This document shows, piece after piece, positions 58,501 through 64,000 of a stretch of DNA of 64,000 bases (positions are counted from its first letter, which is position 1; each line of letters begins with the position of its first letter). The DNA is taken from positions 4,471,791 to 4,535,790 of the forward strand of contig CM021318.1 of assembly GCA_010645155.1 (NCBI GenBank). Reading direction: 5' to 3'. A model generated the notes under the pieces. It worked only from the letters and a program-made list of their open reading frames with translations. It was not told the origin of the DNA and did no database searches. This DNA is from Tigriopus japonicus (lineage: Eukaryota > Arthropoda > Copepoda > Harpacticoida > Harpacticidae). Position numbers and translations under genes: made by a program.

Positions 58501-61500
58501 TACTTGTGACAGCTCCTCTGGTCCAACAACAGCAACAACATTGCGGATCTCCCCCGGGTTTGTATGGACCGAGCTGTCAACAAGCAAATCGAGCTGTAGT
58601 TACCAGCGATGGACGGCTCACTCGAATCTTCAACGAATCGCGATCTCGACCACGGAGTTTCTATGCCAGAAATGACCAACACAATCCACGTTGTCACCAG
58701 CCTGGACGAAATGGGAGTGTCCCTAGCGGAGGACCCGCAATGGGCAGTCGTGGCATGGGTTCAGGCGAGAACTTTCGGTCATCACATTTTAATCGTGCTC
58801 GGGCCCGCACGCTTCGCATGACCGTGCTGATTGTTCTGGCCTTTATTCTCTGTTGGACTCCAAATGTCGTAATGTCTTTGTGGTAAGGATTGGATGCCTG
58901 TGTTCAAAGAAACAGCGATAAGTTAGGAGCAGAAGTCCGTTTTTATGAGAATGTTCTTACTCCCTCCTCCGCCCATTTCAGGTTCTTAATCGATAGTGAT
59001 TCTGCGATGAGGTCGGTGGATCCACGCGTGGCAGATGTTCTCTTCATTCTAACCATAACCAACTCGGTAGTCAACCCCTATGTGTACGGCTCGTATGCCA
59101 GTGAAATGCGAACGAAATGTCTGAAGTGGTTTGGCCTGGCTCGGAGTCGAGATCGAATGGTTGGCAATGGCACAATTGGCTTGGGAGGAACAGCCAGCCT
59201 TTTAAGTCAGGGACCAGCCCCCACGTCTGGTGGAGCAACCCAACCACGAGGTAACTGATGAAACTATTCGTTTGATGGGTTGGTCCCATTCAAGTTGGAA
59301 GGGAAAACGAACAGAGTTTGGGTGATGGTGGCACCTACCAAGAGGTTGAAACATGGTGCTGGTACGTGAATGACGATCAATTACCAAATCTAGAGACCTT
59401 TTGAAGAGATTGAAAAGATTGCCATCGCTATTTGGTAATCTCTCGTTTTCTGGGGTCAAATTGGTTGTCAACGGTCAGGCAAAGATTGCAGTGAGAAAAG
59501 TGACGAGCCTTTTGCAAGGATCACTAAATACTTGGATGCCTCGGCTATTGGCAAAATTCGTCTTTCGAATTCTGGGCTAGCCAGAGAAAAATCTAACCAA
59601 ACAAGTTGTCTGACAAGCAATTCAAAGATCACATGCTTAGTTTCAAGTTGATCGACTGAACTTTGTGTGAGTAAGAGTAATTTGAAGCATAGAGCATAGC
59701 ATGCGTCACCGACCGAACAATTGCACCTACAATCGTCCAAAAGGACAATTGTAGGGTCAATTTTTCTCTCGTTTCCGCGCGTATGTATTGCAACTGTAGC
59801 AAATTTCGAAACGTTGTTATTTGTGAACAGGGGAACGTTTCATACTGAAATTCAGCAAACAACATCCTTAAGTGTCTGTCTTATCGATATTATCAAAACA
59901 AAATCATTTATTTGAATGAAGATCTATTTATAAAAAATCCACAACTGAGCGCCTGAGCGGAGGCTTCCATGTCTTACGATTTCCTTGTCTTTTGTGAATG
60001 ATGTTTGCACGCAAAGTCCTAAATCTTGCTAATTTTGTTCCGGTTTATTAAAGCCCATCTCTATTCAAAAATTTCAGAAGTTTTTGATTGCGTATCATTT
60101 AATCAGTATTAATTTCTAACCTCCAATTTTAACTTTTAGATACTATAATTTAAAATTAACGATTGTGATTTTTTCATTTGATTGACAACCCAGATCAAAG
60201 GCAAGGGTATACAAAAAGGGTTTTCCTTGCACACACAGGCCAATCTGTAACATAATGTAGTAAATCAATTTACTGAAGTAGCAAGAAATCCCTGTTAAAT
60301 GAAGTATACTTAAAATTTCATAATGTAAGGCTTCCTATATTATGCAGTCTTAGCACAAATTACAAGTGCCACACCCACCATAAAGTTCGGTCATGGTACA
60401 TTGCTCATCGCTTCTCAGTATCTGTAACCAAATTGAACTCCTAACGATCAGAAATCAGCTTTTAGAATGCTGACACTAACACTGTTTTTAACCTTTGACT
60501 GAAACAAACATAAACAAATGTCTAACCTAAAAAATAGGCAAATAATACTTTCACAGACGCTGAATGAGCGTGAAAAAAAAAACCTTTGTTAGGTTGTGCA
60601 ATCTATTTTTATTCTTGGTTGGGATTTCATCCCTGGCATTGGTTAAAAATTCGTGCAAAATTGTTGATAGCATGCTTGTAAATATTCGCATCTCTTGGCA
60701 CCAACAAAGCATACGAGCAAATATATTTCTTTTTTGTTTCAGGTTATTTCAGTCAAAGTGTAAGAAGATCCCCTCGGTTCGTGTGGTCTAATAGAAGAGC
60801 CACGATAAATCATAACCGCGTAAGTGTTTGAAACATAAAAAAGAATGAGGTCACCTAAAATTCAGTACCTGATCAAGGTAGTTTCAAAATGGCGTAGTGA
60901 ATGACATTTTACTTGACCACATTTAATTTGCTCGTCCTTGGCAAAGTTAGTACTACAGCCATATAACTATGAAATGACTGCTTTTCGTTGCAGTGCTCTC
61001 TGGCGTCATCTAATAACAACAATAACAATCATTCCGGTGTGGCGAACGGTATCATCCAAATACAATCACCCAGTAGTTCTTGGCAAGGTTTTAATTCGTT
61101 TACAAGTGCCAATTTTATTAGAAGAGCCGGAACTGGAGGAGAAGTAGGAACTCCAACGTCAGAAGGGAATGCAGTTCATCTTCAATTTTCATCGTGTTTT
61201 GAGTCGTCTTCCGTTTCGGAAAACCAAGACCGAAAAGCGCCCATTTACCTCAAAAGGCTGCCCAAGAGAGGCAAGCATAGAAAGTTGATGCGAAAATGGT
61301 ATTGTCGAACCATTATTGGACGGCGATTCTTGTCGAGCTCGGAGCACATTGAAGAAACCCCTCAATCCCATTCGGGGGCTCTCAAACGGCCAAGACGACG
61401 TAGTCGTCGAAGTCAGTCACTCACTGCGAAACTACCAAGTTGGGAAGATTCCACGAAAAGTAGAAAAGCCCATCGGTCGTGCATCATCAGTCATTTGAAT

Positions 61501-61659
61501 GATATGCCCGAGGATATATCAATTTACGACACCTCGCCAATTTGGTCTCCCATTTTGTCACGGAAAAGTTCGGCAAGAAGTGCCCGAAGTCGCCAAAGCC
61601 AAAGATGGACCAAACTCAAGCGAAATCGATCTCTGAGTGAGCTCAAAATTTACCTGTGA
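55595..61659 (+). CDS. GnRH/AKH/ACP/corazonin-type peptide receptor (GPCR), 7 coding exons
   Basis: Exons 55595-55867, 56540-56770, 57427-57628, 58408-58882, 58982-59250, 60743-60819 and 60994-61659 join in phase to 2,193 bases, 730 residues. Class A hallmarks: N-terminal glycosylation sites; helix 1 (about 36-60) with GN; LTIADL in helix 2; EIGWRLF and Cys107 before helix 3; D131-R132-Y133 in [16 protein letters not shown] at the end of helix 4; EQCVTFG in loop 2; CWTP in helix 6; N425-P426-x-x-Y429 in helix 7. GFYLSS, LCSLPQ and EQCVTF are typical of the invertebrate AKH/ACP/corazonin and vertebrate GnRH receptor superfamily. I cannot choose the exact ligand. Loop 3 is long and Gln/Gly-rich. 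The tail after helix 7 is about 300 residues, Ser/Arg-rich. An acceptor at 55563 implies an upstream 5'UTR exon. Retaining the intron after 59250 would give a 485-residue form ending at 59258. Confidence 0.88.
58408..59250 (+). CDS. Peptide GPCR exons 4-5: loop 3, helices 6-7
   Basis: Exon 4 starts after TTCTAG at 58407 and joins phase 1 from exon 3 to give a Gln- and Ser-rich third intracellular loop. It ends with [19 protein letters not shown] (helix 6). Exon 5 (58982-59250) begins with the last base of the Trp codon and gives the third extracellular loop [13 protein letters not shown], then helix 7 with NPYVYGSY. Each exon boundary has consensus sites (GTAAGG; TTTCAG). Confidence 0.9.
60743..60819 (+). 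CDS. Peptide GPCR small exon 6 (77 nt)
   Basis: It is bounded by a long pyrimidine tract ending TTTCAG and a GTAAGT donor. Only the reading phase supplied by the donor at 59250 is open; the other two have stops. It then hands phase 0 to the exon at 60994, which is what that exon's long frame requires. It encodes a basic 25-residue stretch ([18 protein letters not shown]...). The double phase match is strong evidence that it is real. Confidence 0.75.
60994..61659 (+). CDS. Peptide GPCR last coding exon: long C-terminal tail
   Basis: It follows the acceptor TTCGTTGCAG and stays open for 221 codons to a TGA at 61657. The tail has an Asn run, then several Ser/Arg-rich stretches ([28 protein letters not shown]) that look like phosphorylation and arrestin-binding material. 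It has no domain and no membrane segment. Confidence 0.7.
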   Translation, partial: CSLASSNNNNNNHSGVANGIIQIQSPSSSWQGFNSFTSANFIRRAGTGGEVGTPTSEGNAVHLQFSSCFESSSVSENQDRKAPIYLKRLPKRGKHRKLMRKWYCRTIIGRRFLSSSEHIEETPQSHSGALKRPRRRSRRSQSLTAKLPSWEDSTKSRKAHRSCIISHLNDMPEDISIYDTSPIWSPILSRKSSARSARSRQSQRWTKLKRNRSLSELKIYL

Positions 61660-62645
61660 TCCATGCAACTTCTGAGAAAGCTAAATTTCCACCTCCTTTA
61701 TCATTCATTGTCATTATTGTCCAGAAACCCTTCCTTATTCTCTCTCGCATTATGAGATGATTTACAAAGTATTCCAATAGAATAAAGAACGTAACAGGCC
61801 CAAGAATACGAGAACGGCCAGTGTTGAAAATGAATGCATGTTCAACGATGAATTGAACACTCTTCTTTCGGACCTTGGAAATAGTACGAGTTATGCGCAC
61901 CGTCAGACATCCGGAACTCATTTTTCGAGTATGCTCCGCTCCTCGAACAGCCATCCACTCATTCAGATGGAGTATAACTTTTGTTATTCAGTTGTGTCAA
62001 TGCTCTGCCTTCCTCTGCTTGTACAGCATCTCCCTCATTGACAAAGGGAGTCAAAAAGATATTGGAAAATTGGATCCTCTTGGCATACATAGAGAAGGCC
62101 GGGAGGAGGGATCACTGGCTTAGGCTAGTACGTAGGTACGTAGCTCACTCGCTATTTTGTTCCATGGAGAACAACGTGAGACACGAGTTGAGTTTTCTGG
62201 ATACAAAGAAGTACAATTCCAGCTTGAGCTGTAATCGGGATAGGCATCATTCTCACAAAGAGCATTCCGGAACTCTGACAGATTTGAGAAATCCGCACCC
62301 AACTGTCTGTCATGAATCTTTGGATTCAATTTGTCCCTCTCCAACACAAAAACTATTGGCGTTGCTCTCGCTGAGAAGGCAACTCCTTAACTCCTTTTGG
62401 GACTGGCACCTCTTTGCCACTCAGTCATTCAAACTCTCGCTGGGGAAATAACAGGAATGGATACATCTGACTAGGATAGGACTGACTAGACCACGGATTT
62501 CTGTTCGCTTTTGCACCTTCATAAATCACGCGGCCGACGTTTTGATTGAAGACAAAGCCATCCAAGGCGAATGAGGCATTCTTTGGGGGAGGTTCTCAAA
62601 GGATTGTGACTGGCCCAAGAAGGAAAGACAAAGGAAATTTCCGAC
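61660..62645. other. Intergenic between two receptor genes
   Basis: AATAAA at about 61780 could serve the upstream GPCR. A short frame at 61781-62041 (with MFNDELNTLLSDLGNSTSYA) and another to 62451 have no family resemblance and are not called. Confidence 0.4.
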
Positions 62646-63951
62646 ATGTTCCAAAAAAGTCGATTCAATGAAGAATGGTGGTGGGTGTTCAGTTATGGGA
62701 TCTCAGTGGTGATTGTGATCATATTAAACCTCCTGCTGCTCATCTCGTGGTTTAAGAACTCCTTCCTGAAGACCAACACCAATCGGGTCATTGCTCTACT
62801 TGCCGCAAGAAATGTGCTCAGAGCCGTATTCTCTTTGTTCGTCCTTTATTTTACTCGATGGAGTCATCCCATGAAGGACTGGAAAAATTCAGATCTCAAC
62901 ACAACCAAGGTCAGTGTGAACTAACATCACTATTCAGTATTAAGCTCGCTTCCATTCTTTGGATCCTTGAAGCACCACTCGTCCTCAAACCAATGAAGCG
63001 CGGTAGTGAGTAATTTGGTATTTTACAATTGTAACGAACTCCCGTAGCTGCACCCTGAAGACCCGATTCCCGAGCAAAAGTCCCTTTTTACTCGGAGAGG
63101 AAGGCGACTTTGGACAGAGTAGTAGATGAACGGAAGCGGGATCGCTTGACTTACTTTTACCTTTATAACGATCTTACTCTGAGAATATAATTTTATACAC
63201 CAAACTCGTATCACAATCTATATTTCAAATTTATTTGATTGTGGTTTATTTAAACAACAAAAACAGCACCAAAGCCTTCAAGTCCGTTCGGTTGAAAACC
63301 CATGAGTTGGAGCAAATAGCCTTCATTCTAGATTGGCAAATGAATTATTTTCCATTCCCACAATACTAGCCCATTCGGTTGGTCAATGGATATGTCAAAA
63401 TCAAGTCTTAGAAACATATTTTTGAGGTACTTTCCTAAAATGCTGCTGAGACTCAAGAAAGTAAAGTGTAACATCCTGAAAAAAGGAAATTTGGAAATCA
63501 GGTAGGTCAGGAACATAGATGTTGTTTTTGTTATAAGGTAACCAAACAAAATATTAGTGTACAAAAAGCAAATGAACATGCCAGCCTTAAACCAAACCAC
63601 GATGAAACCAAACATCGAGAAAAAAAACTAAAAAATGGGTCTGTCGTTATGGAGATTTGAGACACTAACTAACTTAAGTTTGGTCAACATGTTCTTTCAG
63701 TAAATTTGAAAGTTCGCGCAAATTGCAGTTTTATGGAGAATTCATTCTTTCGGGAACCAAAGGATTTTTTGATGGGCCGTACTAGAAATGCTATGAATTT
63801 TATTGATTTTCATCCCTTTCAGCTGGGTTATCCGTTTCTCTGCGACATCCTTTGCTCAGTGGACACCTTCCTTTTAGCCCTGCCCATGTATCTCTTAGTT
63901 GGATTGGCCGTCCATATGTTCACCAGGTTTCCTAGCCCTCAAATTGGACGG
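62646..63951 (+). CDS. Seven-helix receptor, first two exons (partial at window end)
   Basis: Exon 62646-62909 encodes 88 residues with two membrane helices (about 12-35: WVFSYGISVVIVIILNLLLL; and about 47-68: VIALLAARNVLRAVFSLFVL). It ends in phase 0 at GTCAGT. Exon 63823-63951 (43 residues, phase 0) follows TTTCAG and gives a Cys-led helix 3 (FLCDILCSVDTFLLALPMYL) ending GLAVHMFTRFPSP where class A receptors have DRY, then a GTGAGT donor. The arrangement is rhodopsin-type with an altered DRY box. The gene continues past 64000. Subfamily and ligand unknown. Confidence 0.65.
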
Positions 63952-64000
63952 GTGAGTCAATCATTTTTTACCTTCTAACACTTGGAATGGCTTTTTCGCG

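Noticed and set aside
61637..61800. GTGAGC donor in the last GPCR exon joining the frame near 61838
   Set aside because: Phases do not match at the available acceptor at 61797, and the existing stop at 61657 gives a sensible end.

Overview
The window is eukaryotic and reads as an arthropod with a compact genome. Introns are mostly 60-80 bp with GT-AG (occasionally GC-AG) ends, AATAAA signals follow two of the genes, and the receptors belong to arthropod/invertebrate families. A small crustacean such as a harpacticoid copepod is my best guess, by inference only. Two runs of N (2130-2217, 46529-46636) show it comes from a draft scaffold.

Layout. 1-3,990: mostly unassigned, with one likely secretory first exon on the minus strand (2050-1903) that lies in an unmerged 181-bp contig overlap around the first gap. 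3,996-5,006 (minus): complete single-exon SEC62, an ER translocation subunit. 5,030-13,900: gene-poor and repeat-bearing, with a hAT-like/MITE cluster, an inverted duplication, a dead LINE fragment and a foldback element. 13,961-43,586 (plus): a complete HERC1-type giant E3 ubiquitin ligase. I could assemble it as 40 coding exons that join in frame to give 4,464 codons plus stop, covering RCC1 propeller 1, SPRY, UBA-like, a Cys/His cluster, WD40-like, RCC1 propeller 2 and a HECT domain with its catalytic Cys. Two intronless receptor genes sit in HERC1 introns on the same strand: a Cys-loop ligand-gated channel of the pHCl-2-like type (16,648-17,850) and an atypical seven-helix receptor (28,290-29,711).

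43,600-55,500: transposon-rich, with an internally deleted mariner carrying perfect TA-flanked ends, a 5'-truncated non-LTR retrotransposon, and several palindromic foldback elements belonging to at least two families. 55,564-61,659 (plus): a GnRH/AKH/ACP/corazonin-type peptide-hormone GPCR in seven coding exons (730 codons), including a small 77-nt exon and a long C-terminal tail. 62,646-63,951 (plus): the first two exons of a further seven-helix receptor that runs off the window.

SEC62 and HERC1 are housekeeping genes (protein entry into the ER; ubiquitin ligation at membranes). The three 7TM genes and the channel are signalling genes with no evident operon-like relation to them. I see no clear new multi-gene system. 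The most interesting signals are the nested intronless receptors, the degenerate 7TM receptors lacking a canonical DRY motif, the small-exon-dependent long tail of the peptide GPCR, the in-frame deletion mariner, and the recurrent palindromes.
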